DNA from: Atriophallophorus winterbourni
Taxonomy: Eukaryota; Platyhelminthes; Trematoda; Plagiorchiida; Microphallidae
Direction of reading: 5' to 3'
DNA length: 64,000 bases
NCBI GenBank assembly: GCA_013407085.1
Contig: JACCGJ010018394.1
Location: 38,263 to 102,262, forward strand
The position numbers and the translations under genes are program-made. Shown piece by piece: positions 31,640 to 43,972 of the stretch. How positions within the stretch are numbered: the first letter of the stretch is position 1; the number at the start of each line of letters is the position of its first letter. Under the pieces are notes generated by a model that searched no databases, was not told where the DNA came from, and saw only the letters and a program-made list of their open reading frames with translations.

Positions 31640-33383
31640 CAGGCATCGTCAAATCGTTATGTAACAAATAAGTGTCCAATGTTCGAGTGAATGTTTGGAT
31701 ACAGGGTGAGCTGATAACTGCTTCGGGAAGGGCATTCCACAGGAATCAGACATGTACCGAATAGAAATATCGGCGACAATTAGTACGGGAATGGGGAATT
31801 TGTAGTGCCGCAGAGTGGCTACGTGTAATTCCTGATTCAAGGTATTTGAACAAATGTTTGAGTGGATGATCTGGAGTATTCAATATTTTGTAAGTAATTA
31901 TAACGTCACTTCGAAGTCTACGTTGAAGGGAAGTGGGGAGCTTTAGCTTTTTCAACCTTTCCTCGTATGTAAGGTCTCGAAAACCACGCATGAGTTTAGT
32001 TGCACGTTGATATATCCTGTCAAGTAAGAATATATCTTCTTACATCCACGGAGTCCATGCTTGCGATGCATGTTCCATTGTGGGAATTAAGTAGGTCTTC
32101 ATGATGCTTGGCAACGTTACAGGCGTAAAGGTTCTGAAGATCCGTCGAAGCAAACCTATAAGCTTTGAAGCACGCTTGTAAATGACCTCACAATGCAAGG
32201 TGTTTTTTAGGCTGCCACATATCCAGACTCCAAGATACTTCTCCGATTCGGTCCAGCTCAAAATCGTCTGCCCAAAGTGATTTTCGTTCTGAAAGGGCTT
32301 TCCGATTTGCAGTAACTTACATTTTTGAAAATTAAACGGCAGTTTATTTCTAACTGACCATTCGTGTAGTGCATCTAAATCGCTTTGCAGTTTCACGCAG
32401 TCTGCAGTTGATTTTATTCGCATCCAAAGTTTAACATCATCCGCAAAATAACTCCCTTGCATGAGAGCGTCTCAGGTAAATCATTGATGTAAACTAAGAA
32501 AAGCACTGGACCGAGAACGGAACCTTGCGGTACACCACTGGAGGTATTAATGGCTCGTGGTTGTACCGCGTTAACTCGAACGGTTGCCTTGCGCCAATAC
32601 CAATCTGTTTCAGCTTTTGTAGCAACAGGAAGTGATCAACTCTGTCGAAAGCTTTCGATATATCCAAATAGCACGCGTGCACACTGTCTCCTGCGTCAAC
32701 CGTTTGGGTCCAATCGTTTAATACCGTCAGCAAGTTTGCCAAGCATGAGCGAGCTTTACGAAACCCCTGCTGGGCGACAGATAGTATATTTTGTGATTCC
32801 AAGTGATGAACTATATTTTCCGTCACTATGCGCTCCATAACTTTGGATATCACGGAAGTAGGGTGACAGGACGGTAGTTCGCGGGATCTGAACGGCTACC
32901 ACCCTTATAAATTGGTGAAATTACCCCTGTCTTCCACTCTGTTGGCACCACTCCTCCGGTTAAGAAATGTTGGAACAATTGGCATAGCGGTTCACACAGC
33001 TGCTGGTCACAGGATTTTAGTAGTGCTGGTGTTATTCCATCGGCTCCAGGAGATTTCCTAGGGTTCAGTCGACACAGGTGTTTTCGTATAATCGCTGAAT
33101 TAATCTCAATATCATTCAGTTGTTGAGATACAATCGATATCAGTAAATTCTCATTCGCCCTAACCGTCATCGGGCTAAACACATTTGCATAAAATTGAGC
33201 GAGAGTATCAGCCGTTTCCTTTGCTGTGACTGTTAATCCATTCTCAGAAATAACAGGAAACACCCCTGGTTTCACACTGGACCGAGCATTGACAATCCGA
33301 TAGAGAAGTTTAGGGTTTTCTTCCATTTTCAAAGACAGAGAGCGATGGTAATATTGTTTGTCCTCTTTGACGAGAGCATTCAC
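31640..33383 (-). pseudogene. LINE C ORF2, reverse transcriptase part
   Basis: Successive open frames carry DKQYYHRSLSLKMEENPKLL, SPGADGITPALLK, YRPVTLLP (33383-32850), [13 protein letters not shown] (32853-32580), a [11 protein letters not shown] block with the C-terminal thumb (32462-32040), and PHSRTNCRRYFYSVHV (31991-31746). At least three frame changes separate these. The stretch between FDRVDH and PQGSVLGP is damaged. Inactive. Confidence 0.8.
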
Positions 33384-34483
33384 TTTGTTACGAATTTTAG
33401 AAAATTGCTGCCAAGAGGCATCAGTTTTGGTCTTTCGGTGTTCAGTCCAAGCAAAGTTTCGTTTCCCGAGCCATTTTTTGTGCGACTGTGAAGCTTAAAT
33501 CGGAAGTCACTTGCCCGTCGTTCATCAACAAATCGCGAATTATGATCTATGTTTGACTGAAGTATTTTCGTGAGCTCACTGCATTGTGTTTCGGTGTTGT
33601 GCTGATCAAGTTCTTGCCAATTTACTAGCCCAAGCGATCCACGTAGACCCGCGTAGTCGATCTTTCTGAATTGTTTGGCGGACGCACAAACTCGTCTAGC
33701 ACTGCAAACAAACTCAAAGGCTAGCACCAGATGATCACTCCGACCGAGGGGCGCAATGTAGTCAACACCCTCAACTGCTGTTTTCTCTGAAGTAAAGATT
33801 AGATCCAAAATGGATGGCAAATCTGATCCTCTTCTATGAGTAAAGTCTAACACATGATTATGCAGTGGAATCATGTCGATCACCTCACGAAATTTGTGAT
33901 CAAATGTGTGTAGAGGGTGATCGGATCTGGCAAAGAGATGAGGAAAATTGAAGTCCCCGATGAGTAGTAATTGCGAGCTACGCGTCTCTCCGGCACAATT
34001 TAGCGCTTGTAATAACCTGTCATTTTGAGTATCATTCGGGGCTGGAGGGCGATATATGATTCCAAGAATGCAATCGTCCTGTGATACATTCGTGAGAATG
34101 CACCAGAGTGTATCTTCGAAATCAAGGTTTGGATCGTGAATTTTCATGCACTGAAGCCGTTCGTGACAGTATAAAGCCACACCACCACCTTTTCTTGGGC
34201 GATCGTTCCGTATTAGCATCATGTTGGGGATTGAGAGTTCACTTTCAGTCATACAGGATTGAAACCAGGTTTCAGTAACAGCAACGAGGTCTGGCGTGTA
34301 TCGTTTGCACAGCTCGGTCAGTTCAGTCAATTTGTTGAACAAACTTTTAGCATTGGCATAGATGCATTTAAGTGAGTTTTTAGAATGTAACACCGAGTCA
34401 GTATTTGTATTTATTGGTCCGAAGATATCGACGTCGGACCGAGGTTTTTTTGAAGCAATTTGAAGTAATTTCGCAATTTGCAC
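33380..34483 (-). pseudogene. LINE C ORF2, endonuclease part
   Basis: An open run of about 360 codons with IYANAKSLFNKLTEL, VTETWFQS, GIIYRPPAP, GDFNFPHL, DLIFTSEKTAVE and GRSDHLVLAF, so the endonuclease residues look intact. It enters the RT region out of frame (a shift near 33385-33480, where KWLTK has become KNGSG). Confidence 0.8.
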
Positions 34484-35261
34484 CAGTCTCGGATAATTGC
34501 GTAATTAAAGGCTCCAGGTGGATCTCAATAGCGGCTTTTAAGTTGCACAGTCTAACGTTTTCAGGTAAACTGTTTCTGTTCTTTTTTAGCTTGCTTCGAA
34601 CATCATCCGCCATGCTACTTGAAAGAAACGTAACCTTAAGTGGATTTGCCCCTTTGCCGTGATAGTTCGGCGAACGAGGTATTCTGTATGTGTCGACAAC
34701 TACAGAATTTAGGGAACCGATATTTTCGGCTATAAAGGACCATTGTTTACGGTCGTGCTCTTTGTTTTCGAAGTCCGTTGTGGCACCCGAATTTTCTGGA
34801 ACGTCAAGCAAAATTATACTTCTTGGTGCTGTTTGATCCCGCCTATTCGGTGCTTCTGACCTTTCCCACCAAGGTACGTCAGCATATATACGGTTGGGTA
34901 GGTCACTTTGCAAATACAAATTTAGTAGGAAATTTTCCATGTCCTTTTCATTGGCGAAAGTGATTTTTAGAAGACGTGGTTTATCTTGATTCGGGGATTT
35001 CGTATGACGAGTTATTGGAGTTACCGACACGGGGTGTATACTTTCTAGGCCGATTCGATTACAAACGACGAACCAGTTTTCGCGGTCATGCTTTTGCCTT
35101 TCTTGAAAGAGCGTCACCTCTGACTCAGGAATATTGATGCATATTACACTTAAATTTTTTATGCGTTTTATCGAATTTTTCTGCTCCCTGTGATATGGAA
35201 CCGTTTTGCTTTGAACTTCCTCTTTTGCCTGAGGTTTGGGCTCAATTCTAACGCCAAACAC
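34398..35261 (-). CDS. LINE C ORF1b: RRM-like ORF1 segment
   Basis: Continuous from about 35261 with NLSVICINIPESE, RHTKSPNQDKPRLLKITFAN, DVPWWERSE, IILLDVPEN, HDRKQWSFIAENIG, VVDTYRIPRSPNYHG and PLKVTFLSS. Its end overlaps the ORF2 start, but the A-run here has seven A, so ORF2 is in a different relative frame than in A and B. The start is uncertain because it overlaps ORF1a by about 90 nt. Confidence 0.7.
   Translation of the reverse strand: MFGVRIEPKPQAKEEVQSKTVPYHREQKNSIKRIKNLSVICINIPESEVTLFQERQKHDRENWFVVCNRIGLESIHPVSVTPITRHTKSPNQDKPRLLKITFANEKDMENFLLNLYLQSDLPNRIYADVPWWERSEAPNRRDQTAPRSIILLDVPENSGATTDFENKEHDRKQWSFIAENIGSLNSVVVDTYRIPRSPNYHGKGANPLKVTFLSSSMADDVRSKLKKNRNSLPENVRLCNLKAAIEIHLEPLITQLSETGANCEITSNCFKKTSVRRRYLRTNKYKY
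34416..34451 (-). promoter_or_regulatory. Altered frameshift-type signal, LINE C
   Basis: A run of seven A (34451-34445), then a hairpin with arms GGTCCGA/TCGGACC (34440-34434 and 34422-34416). The hairpin is kept while the A-run is one longer than in A and B, which changes the register; this is probably a mutation. Confidence 0.5.
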
Positions 35262-35812
35262 TTATCACCTTTAGACACCATCTGGGCGAATGTTAGCTTG
35301 CTGGAATGAGACGCGTTCACTTGGAGCTCTTTGGACGTAACCCCTGAGTCTGGAATCGATGGTACATTATTGACTTTTTTCAACAGTTCCGTCGTTTGAT
35401 GAAGTTCAGATTGCTTTTTGTTATCTTGAGCATCATCTGCTTCGGGTTGAATCGCTGGGGCAATTTTATCCATCAAGAGTGTTTTAAGACTTTCCTCAAT
35501 TATTCGATAATTATTTTCTAAAATTTCTAACCGAGGCTCAAGCCTTGCCTCATAGGCAGCGTTGTGTGGATTGTCGCTAGACTGTTTGCTTCGACATGAA
35601 GTGCATATGTAACAGACACTGGGGAAATCCACGTTGTTGATAATCGATGCCACTTCCTCTGTTAGGGCTTTATCACAATTGACATGTATTTTACTCAGGC
35701 AGCCAAAACATTTAACGACATGAGATCTAGCGCTTACCCCTTTGTTGCAAATTTTGCACACATCATGTGCAGCCTTCTTTGTTTGGGTTTTCGGGGTCAA
35801 CCTGCGTGTCAT
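35168..35812 (-). CDS. LINE C ORF1a: PHD-finger protein (214 aa)
   Basis: MTRRLTPKTQTKKAAHDVC start, then a Cys4-His-Cys3 finger (CKICNKG, CFGC, KIHVNC, CYICTSC) and a helical region (LEPRLEILENNYRIIEESL). It has an acidic middle and a basic C-terminus (RQKRKFKAKR). Closest to B. Confidence 0.78.
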   Translation of the reverse strand: MTRRLTPKTQTKKAAHDVCKICNKGVSARSHVVKCFGCLSKIHVNCDKALTEEVASIINNVDFPSVCYICTSCRSKQSSDNPHNAAYEARLEPRLEILENNYRIIEESLKTLLMDKIAPAIQPEADDAQDNKKQSELHQTTELLKKVNNVPSIPDSGVTSKELQVNASHSSKLTFAQMVSKGDKCLALELSPNLRQKRKFKAKRFHITGSRKIR

Positions 35813-36225
35813 TGTTTCAATCCGGTGAGGGGTGAATCAGTGCAGTAATTGATCGATCGATAACTAGCGGTGGAGTGAATGCGTTGGATCGGAGTTAAGT
35901 GATCCAAACGATGAAAAGCGAACGAGGTAGGATAAAACTGTTGTGATTTCACGATTTTCGATCTCACAGATTTCAAAAGAATATCGGTCGATTCGAAGTG
36001 ATTTGCTCTTCTCGACGGTATTTGAACAGAAACAATATTCCAAAGTACCGGGTCTGTTGCACGCGTGGGTAATTTGGGTTTTAATTCAAAAATTTGGATT
36101 TTCAAGGATTCAACTTGTGCGAACTTGAAACTGGTATAATCCAAACGATATCTGAACCGTTCAGTTCAGAAGAGCGAGTGAGGAAATAGATCCAAAAGTA
36201 TGAGAGCACAGATTTATGCGACCGC

Positions 36226-37469
36226 ACAGCACTCGGATGTTCAGCCAGTTATATACAAATATATAAATTATTCCATCGTGATTCATTATTTGATTTTAAT
36301 AAATAAAACTAGATTTAGGCAGATTTATGCTTTGCTTTTAAAATAAAGTTTACATTTACCTCGTAGCCTATATCTGATGTCAATGATAACGTAACAAATA
36401 CTCTTTTGTAATATTCCCTTAAAATGAATTAATTACCAAACGAAGTCTAATAGAACTTCTCGGTTCTGGTTCACTAAATCCCAATGACTGTCTGGCGTCA
36501 ATTGTGTTTAAATATCACGAGGTTAAACATGGGTCGTTAAATTTTCCAGTATTGTAGAAACAGGTTTAACGTAGAAAGATACTAGAAATACGGAACGGTG
36601 CGATGGGAAATCATCAACATATAAAAATTAGTCCTTGAGTGGAATAAAATAACATCATAATACCGTTAAATTGTTTGAAGATGATTCGATCGAATTAAAT
36701 AAGCTGCAATTTTGAGATTTAATGAATCGAGAGAAATCAAACTACGCTACCTCCATAATAATGTCGTATTTTTCCATTTCTCAATGGAACGTGGTCGCCT
36801 TCGCAAGAAAGATATTTCCGGAAAAAGAATATCATCACTGGTGTGTTTTGGAACATCTGAATTTCCGCATCTGCGTGCAGTCAAAACCTTAGCTGTCAAG
36901 CGGTCGATCTCACCAGTGACTGGCAATCCGTATTCCATTTGGAAACTTTTTATCGCTGCATGCTTTAAATCTAATGACGTGTGTTATTTAAGCATCCGAT
37001 TCTTTCGCAGCAAATATTCATTGTCTCCTGGTTTGTAGAAGCCGAATTTTTCAAGTAATTTCTAATAACGAGGAAAGAATCAGTTTAAAGTCATACTAGA
37101 AAATCCATTCTATATATTTGTTACTAATTAAATGCGATTAATGATCACGGTGTTACGCATTCTTACGTTCCTTAGTTCTCGATTGTCAACAAAATATTGA
37201 GGAGTATTTATGATTAAAAAGTTTCGTTTTCTTTAATTTTTAAGGAACATAATTAATTGCAACTAGTAACTCTGAACCGAAGAAACTTTATTTCTAGTAT
37301 TAGAATTTTTGGTCAATGAGTCAACGATGATTTATATCCAGGTTCTACGGAATGTTCCAAAATTTATCGACAGAATATCTCAAATCGAGTCGGACTGAGC
37401 AATTCACACCGAAAACTAATTGTAGATTCAAGCCGTCGGCGACCAATAAGACGCACACATGTTTTACCA
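36226..37469. other. No gene seen
   Basis: AT-rich. An open frame of 108 codons at 36712-37038 has no family resemblance and no convincing splice context. Confidence 0.35.
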
Positions 37470-37504
37470 TCCAAAGAAGCCGGACCAATAACTTCGGTTT
37501 ACTC

Positions 37505-38474
37505 ACGAAAAATACGATTAAGTGCTTCTATAAAAACGCGAACAGCCTTTTTAACATATTAATCGAATTGTCCGAGATTTGTAATGAAACGGCGCTAGAC
37601 ATAGTTGCAGTAACATAAACGTGGTTCCATGGCTCATTGATAATGAACTCTCTTTGCCCAACATGTCTCTATTCCAGCGTGACAGTTTAGGCGATGCCGG
37701 AGGAGCAGCACTATACTTCAAGCAGTCGTTTGTCTGTAGAGCTATGAACGACCAGATTCTTGATATCACTGACACACTTTGCTGCTCTCTGACTCTTACT
37801 TCAGGAGACCGATGCATTATCGGAGTGGTCTATCGTTCTCCAACAGCAACTCTCGACCTAAATAATAAACTGATTAATGCTTTGCGCTATGTAACAACGC
37901 GATACAGTACTCAAATACTAATAATGGGGGATTTCAACTTTCCCCAGCTCTATAGCTGGAATGATCATCCTTTAGAGAGCCTTGAAAATGAACTTCGAGC
38001 CGTTGTGGATTACGCACCACTTTATAATCACGTTTTTGGATTTACTAGTATGAGAGGATCAGACCATCCGTCTACCTTGGATCTTATACTTACATCAGAT
38101 CCCACAGCTGTAGAGAATATCGTTTATGAACCGCCGATCGGACAAAGCGATCACGTTGTCCTAGAATTCAAGTACGTTCGTAGCGCTAGGCGCAATAGTG
38201 ACGGGACAAAATGCGTCAGAATGGTGAAATACCGTGCTCCATTTGCCGAGTTACAAGCACTAATTTCGCACAACTGGATTACTCCGACCCGGATAATCAT
38301 TGGCGATCTCTCTTACAGCACCTGAAATCTATATTGGAGGAACATTCAATGTTTGCTTTGAAGAAAACGTCTCAACGAAATAAATTTTTACTACGAAGCA
38401 CGACTAAAAAGTGGATAAAACAAAGGGCAGTAGCGTGGGAGTTTCACAAGGCTACCAATACAGCTGATTCTTGA
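37505..38474 (+). pseudogene. LINE D endonuclease
   Basis: IKCFYKNANSLFNIL, VAVT, then a stop in place of the catalytic ETW Glu codon context. NMSLFQRDSLGDAGGAALYF, GVVYRSPTA, IMGDFNFPQLYSW, STLDLILTSDPTAVE and GQSDHVVLEF follow. Frames change at about 37619 and 38215. Confidence 0.8.
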
Positions 38475-38546
38475 ACACAATTTACACGACTGCGAAACTA
38501 ATTTATCAGCTTAATTCGAGATGATAAACAAGCGTTCCAATCGCAA

Positions 38547-40068
38547 ATGATTTCTCAGATGCACCAGAATCTGAAGCTCTTGTATCGACTTGTAAACGTT
38601 AGAACAAATATTAAACCAGGAGTCTTTGCCCTGAAAACTTCGGTGGTGGCGCAGCACTTACAAAAATTAAACGTAAAGAAATCTCCAGGACCAGACGAGA
38701 TAACTCCAAAGCTGCTCAAAACCTGTCATGCGCAGCTATCTGAACCTCTATATTGCAAGTTTAATAATTTGCTCCAAGTTGGCGAAGTGCCACAAGACTG
38801 GAAACTGGGAGAAATAATACCCATTTACAAAGGTGGTTGCCGTTCTGATGTTAAAAATTACAGGCCGATGACCTTGCTGTCTTCGGTATCAAACGTTTTT
38901 GTGCGGATAATAACCGCAGAAATCGTGCGACATCTGGAAAGGAATCAACTTTTGGCAGTTGCCCAACATGGATTTCGCAGAAATCGCTCTTGTCTAACAA
39001 ATTTGCTGACAAGCTTAGACGATTGGACTAGGATTGTAGATGCTGGGGGCTGTATTCATGCGTGCTACCTGGACACTTCTAAAGCGTTTGACAGAGTTGA
39101 TCACAATTTACTCTTGAACAAGCTAAAGAAACACGGTGTTGTTGGAAGACTATACGAATTGCTAAGAGATAACCTCAGCAACAGACACATCCGAGTTCGT
39201 GTGGACGGCCTATTATCGAAGAACATCGATGTCACTAGCGGAGTTCCACAAGGCTCAGTGCTAGGACCAATACTGTTTCTAGTCTATGTGAACGATATAC
39301 CACTAACAAATGATAGTAAGATGGTTTTGTTTGCTGATGATATAAAGTATGGAGGAAAATCAGAAATGCTGACGATTGTATCTTGCTGTAGAACGATTTG
39401 AGTGCTTTGTTCAACTGGTCATCTGAAAATAAACTGTCATTGAATATGCAAAAGTCGAAGATGATTCAGATTGGTCGTGACCTTGGCTTTTCCTATCCAT
39501 ACAAGCTCGGCGACATAAACCTGGAGTACACCGAAGAAGAAAAGGACCTCGGTGTCTGGATTTGCGGCAGTTTGAAAAATGGTCTACAATGCGAAACCGT
39601 TTAAAAAAGCGCGTCTCGGCTGCTTGGCATGCTACGGCGGATATTTGGACGATTTCCCCGGGGTGTTTTCCTCCCATAATGAATTCATATATACACCAGG
39701 TTTTAGATTATGCCGCACAAGCCTGTACACCATGGCTCCAAAAAGACATCTTACTCCTGGATCGCATATACCGGAGAGCTTATAAGCTTGTCATTGGAAT
39801 CGAAAATATGCCATTTGCCGGGCGACTCAGACGACTGGAAATGAAGACACTTGCACAAAGGAGAATGCGAGGTGATCTCATCCTCGCATACAAAATACTC
39901 ACTACTGTTTCCCACCCCCAGATATATTATTCCACCTTTCAAATTCCAGCAACAGCCGTGGCCATGGTTGCAATTTGGAAATACCACATTCCAAACAGAA
40001 CTGCCGCGCGTATTTTTATTCGGTACGTGTGTGCTTTGCTTGGAATTCCCTACCTTCCGATTTGGTAA
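38547..40068 (+). pseudogene. LINE D reverse transcriptase
   Basis: [71 protein letters not shown] and MVLFADDIK are open to 39401. A frame change follows, then SENKLSLNMQKSKMIQIGRD, EKDLGVWICGSLKNGLQCE, another change, and the C-terminal domain. Not functional. Confidence 0.85.
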
Positions 40069-40175
40069 GCTCAAACAGTTTATCGATATTCAAATTAAAA
40101 CTTGACGATCATATGAGAGCTAATCCGAATTTTTCCCCAAACTATCAATAAGCTATCATCGTCCCATTGATTTTG

Positions 40176-40177
<2 letters not shown>

Positions 40178-40224
<47 letters not shown>
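40178..40224. repeat. AT dinucleotide repeat
   Basis: A pure (TA)n run in the 3' UTR of LINE D. Confidence 0.95.
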
Positions 40225-40227
<3 letters not shown>

Positions 40228-40303
40228 TATATTTTCACCCTGTGGTTATTTTAAAGTTAATTGCTTTTTTAACCATAAATCTTGAATCTTGAATCTTGAA
40301 TCT

Positions 40304-42127
40304 GGAGGAAGCAGGAGTTGTGCAGTTTAGTAATCCTGGTTGATTCATTAGAGCTGCGAAATTCGATGTAATCTTTGTTAACAAATGCCAGATCGATTGA
40401 ATAGAAGTCTAAAATTTGAGTCTTTCTTACGGCAGTTTAACTCATTTGATCTCAATTCAAAGTTGCTGGAAAGTTTGCTATGACGAATCAAAAATCAATT
40501 TTTCCTATTTAATGTGATGACGAAGTAAGCTTAGATGCATTATTCCTGAACTTGTATGAACCTATTAACTCACCCTCAAAATGCAAATAATCTACGAAAC
40601 AAACGATGTCTTTATTTGCAACTACTTCCGTTCATTTGGTTCCTACTTCTATTTACAGGTTGCATAGTAACCCAGATGCAAGATATCCTTACGTTCCGAC
40701 CGGGTCATAATTGTTTGCTTTTCTCGTTATCCTCCTTTTTTCTGGCCACGTGTATGATTGTACCTACAGAGCATTGAGATGAAATCGTCTACTTGTTAAC
40801 AAAACGATTGATCTGCTTAGTACAGAAATAATTCAAAGTATAATGGTTTAGCGATGGACTGTATTGCGCATTTGATAGACTGGATCAAAGTTTTTGAGAT
40901 AATTAATATATGCGAATTTTCAGATGTTTCCTGTGAAACTACACGTTTAACATTGCAACAAATTAATCAATATCACGCTCATGCACCTTCTTAATATCGC
41001 AAGCATCCATTATGTTAAATATGCGTTCAAATTCTCAATGGACTCCGAGCATATGCGGTACTCTATTGAGTATCACCGTTTGTCCGGTTTCTGCGTGATC
41101 CCTATTCATAAGTTAACAGGGACAACCGCTTCTATCGCCTCAGCGTGAGCTCTCCAGAGATAATCTTGTCTTCTCGTGAATTTCGAAGAGATTTTGTATT
41201 TCTTTTACAAACATTTTTGTACTTATGTTGTGGAATACCCAAGATGAACATGCTGTTTTCAACTTTTAAACCCTCGTGCGTGATGATGTTGAAACAGCAT
41301 GGTTATGATCAGTAGATCCATGCTGAGAGAGAATAAGTTTGCGTTCGTTTTCTCGTCAGCAATCGATTAAATACAAATGAACTCACTACAAAACAAAGAG
41401 TTTCGTTTACACAATTAGCTGGTTGTCGCTCCAGTAAAATTCTCTATGAAATAGGAGCAGTAACCATAGGATGAATAAGCTCAACCTTGTTCACTAAAGC
41501 TATCACACAAGCACATACCATTTAAAGTTAACTACACTTGGTATCTGTGTTATTTCATTTCAACTTCGTATTCATTTCTTACCTAAACATAAAAATTCAT
41601 TGACAAACAATACGGATATAAATTTGGCCCACCTATTCTGTTTTCGCTTCAGAATCACACTTTGGTTTCGAATTCGCTGGCTAACATTGAATCACGTGTT
41701 TTCTCCATCAACGTACGATCGCTATTCCTCTAATTTGAAAACTGAAGTCAACTCGCCAAAAAATGCGAAAGGTTTGAGAGAAATCGGCTACAATTCGGCT
41801 TATGTAGCGAATCGATCGTTTTAGCAATCATTAGAAAACGCATTTAGCAAGGGGAAATTCGCACAGTTAAAAAGAAATGCCTTTAGGTTTTTTCCTAGCC
41901 CCGCGTAATTTAAGCGAGATTTAGGAAAAACGGATTTAAGTAACGAAACGAGGTGAATATGGACGGTTGCTGTTGTATCGCGTTTTGATAACGAGTCAGA
42001 AACCAAATATTGCAGACTGCACGTCACATCTGTACATCGTTAAACCATCACAATTCCCATCGTCAACCTGATGATTATTCTCGACGGCATTGTAATCGTT
42101 GTAATATTATGCGCTAAAGGCGAAGTC
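40304..42127. other. No gene seen
   Basis: AT-rich; several short open frames without codon or splice support. Confidence 0.4.
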
Positions 42128-42202
42128 AGGCGAATCCTGATCTTACTGTCCCTACTTGATGAATGCAAACAGCACGAAACCGGACGTGGTTTGCATTGTT
42201 TT
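42128..42202 (+). ncRNA. Degenerate hammerhead repeat (fold-back family)
   Basis: CUAC-UUGAUGA, stem II AUGC/GCAC, GAAACCGGAC-GUGG. The family sequence is clear, but C3 and the cleavage triplet are mutated. Confidence 0.55.
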
Positions 42203-43561
42203 TATACCAATGGATTTCACCGTATACACATGTGCACTTTGTCATTGTGTCAATGAACGGGCTGTTTTCGGATGCCTTACTAAGCTTTGTGCACCACATC
42301 TGCACTGTTTCAAGTCATACAGATACTGGTTGTTTATTGCCTAAGTGATGATTGTAAAGCGAATTATAACCATGTTGATGAATATGGTTCATAGTAGATA
42401 TATCAAACAATGTTCTTTGTGATAAGAAGGACCTGACTGTTAACAAACCTAAAGTTGCAGAGGAACTTGGCAATTATTTGCTCACTCTGCATTTCGTTCA
42501 TTTAACGAAATTTCTTACACTTCAACATCGCACTTTTATTTTCGTTTTGTGAAAACGTTTATCCACATGGTGTTCTATATGTGAATTCCAGCAAACACTG
42601 CGTTGGTACCATGCTTCATACGTTTTAGAATAAGTTAACATGATTTTGACAGTTTTAATTTGTGCATACTATCTGAATCTACTCGCATTTCAATAAAACT
42701 CGTACTATTCGCAACTCGACCATTTTTCGACTGCTTTGACACACTTGTTCGGTGTATTACGATCAAGCCTACTATGAAGCCAAGGTGTATTGATAGACGG
42801 ATTTTGAATTTGGAAATCACTGTCGGGTTAACGCTGGTTCAAAACTTAGCAAACATTTACTATTCTAAGGAACATTTATCTCGATCAAGATATCCAGATT
42901 TATAAGTGTGAAGCGTGCAAAGCCCCCGTTGGTTATTTGTAAAAAAACACTCAAGAGCACGAATTCGAGTATAATTAAATTTCAATACTTTCAACTGCGA
43001 GAATTCTCAATATAAGGAAACTACTCGAGGCTTGGTATTAAACGACGCAAACTCTCGATGAATACATGCGACGAACGAGTGAGATGCTGCTCGTTTTGTG
43101 TGCGGAACAGAATCACGACAATCATAAAGCTAACAAAACAGACACGGGAAAATATGGTACCAAGGCTGTAAACGTCAAGACACTTTCTTTTCTCAGGAAT
43201 ATATTTTGATGACGTATTCTTTATTGGTGACAAAACACCTTCAGCCTAAGTTGACATCACAGTAAATACCGAAAAATGAAGATTCAATTCAACAGCAAAA
43301 ATGTTTTAAACGTAGGTTATGTTTTAGCATGTACAAATATTTTTGGCACACACCCCGTAACTGATTTCGGTAGAAACAATACGATCACGATCCAAATGCC
43401 TCGAAGTATTCCCCGTAGGAATAGTGAACATGATTTGCGTTTGTTCATGCTCTTACGTTCCACCATAAATGTATAATAAAATATCCTATCTATAATCATT
43501 TATATTTGTACGTATGTTTGACATCTTATTAGAAATTTCACCTGCATACACAAGAAAAAAA
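42203..43561. other. Mostly featureless; one weak membrane-segment ORF on the minus strand
   Basis: At 43021-43185 the minus strand encodes a hydrophobic run (VCFVSFMIVVILF) followed by RTQNEQHL and a stop, preceded by an AG acceptor-like site. It could be a terminal exon of a membrane protein, but no family is recognised. Confidence 0.2.
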
Positions 43562-43595
<34 letters not shown>

Positions 43596-43610
43596 GAATA
43601 TATATATATA
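43562..43610. repeat. AT dinucleotide repeat
   Basis: (TA)n with a short interruption, abutting an inverted repeat. Confidence 0.95.
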
Positions 43611-43727
43611 CCATTGCTACGTTGATGTGTGCAAACAGCTCAAATACCTGCTTTATCAAATATATATATATATATATTGGATAAAGCAGGTATTTGAGCT
43701 GTTTGCACACATCAACTAGCAATAGAA
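43611..43727. repeat. Inverted repeat around an AT run
   Basis: Arms of about 46 bp (43612-43657 and 43679-43725) are near-perfect reverse complements separated by a (TA)n loop. Confidence 0.9.
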
Positions 43728-43856
43728 AGTTCAATGGTTTCATGTTTATGGGTTTAACCTCATTCAGATGTGTTTGGAAACATGTCATTTAATAGGTTGA
43801 TCGAATCAGCCTTATATAACAGTGGTATACAAGCGCTAATTTTTTACCATTCCTCT

Positions 43857-43972
43857 ACTGTTTCAAGCGCATGCGAATCCTGATCTTACTGTCCCTACCT
43901 CAGGAGTGCAAAGAGCGTGAAACCGGTCGTGGTGTGTGTGATGGAAATGCATGCAAATGAGTATTTTGGTTC
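43857..43972 (+). ncRNA. Degenerate hammerhead repeat (fold-back family), most complete single copy
   Basis: Starts TACTGTTTCAAGCGCATGCG, then CUAC-CUCAGGA (core damaged), stem II GUGC/GCGU, and GAAACCGGUC-GUGGUG. It ends GCATGCAAATGAGT. It defines the unit length of about 110 bp. Confidence 0.6.

Larger units (their letters stand above)
31497..36225 (-). mobile_element. LINE C: full-length but mutated CR1-like element
   Basis: Minus strand. The 5' terminus near 36225 (GTGCGGTCGCATAAATCTGT) is followed by the leader, ORF1a, ORF1b, endonuclease and RT. The 3' tail ends in TTCTTGAATCTTGAAT at 31497, an end repeat typical of CR1-like elements. The frames contain several indels. Confidence 0.85.
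37470..40303 (+). mobile_element. LINE D: 5'-truncated CR1-like element
   Basis: Plus strand. It starts in the ORF1/ORF2 junction (an AAGCCGGACCAATAA remnant of the junction hairpin near 37480). It carries the endonuclease and RT with frameshifts, a (TA)n run at 40178-40224, and ends in a heptamer tail (CTTGAAT repeated three times, 40281-40303). Confidence 0.82.

Noticed and set aside
36712..37038. 108-codon open frame as a host exon
   Set aside because: No family resemblance, an overlapping antisense frame of similar quality, and no convincing splice sites.
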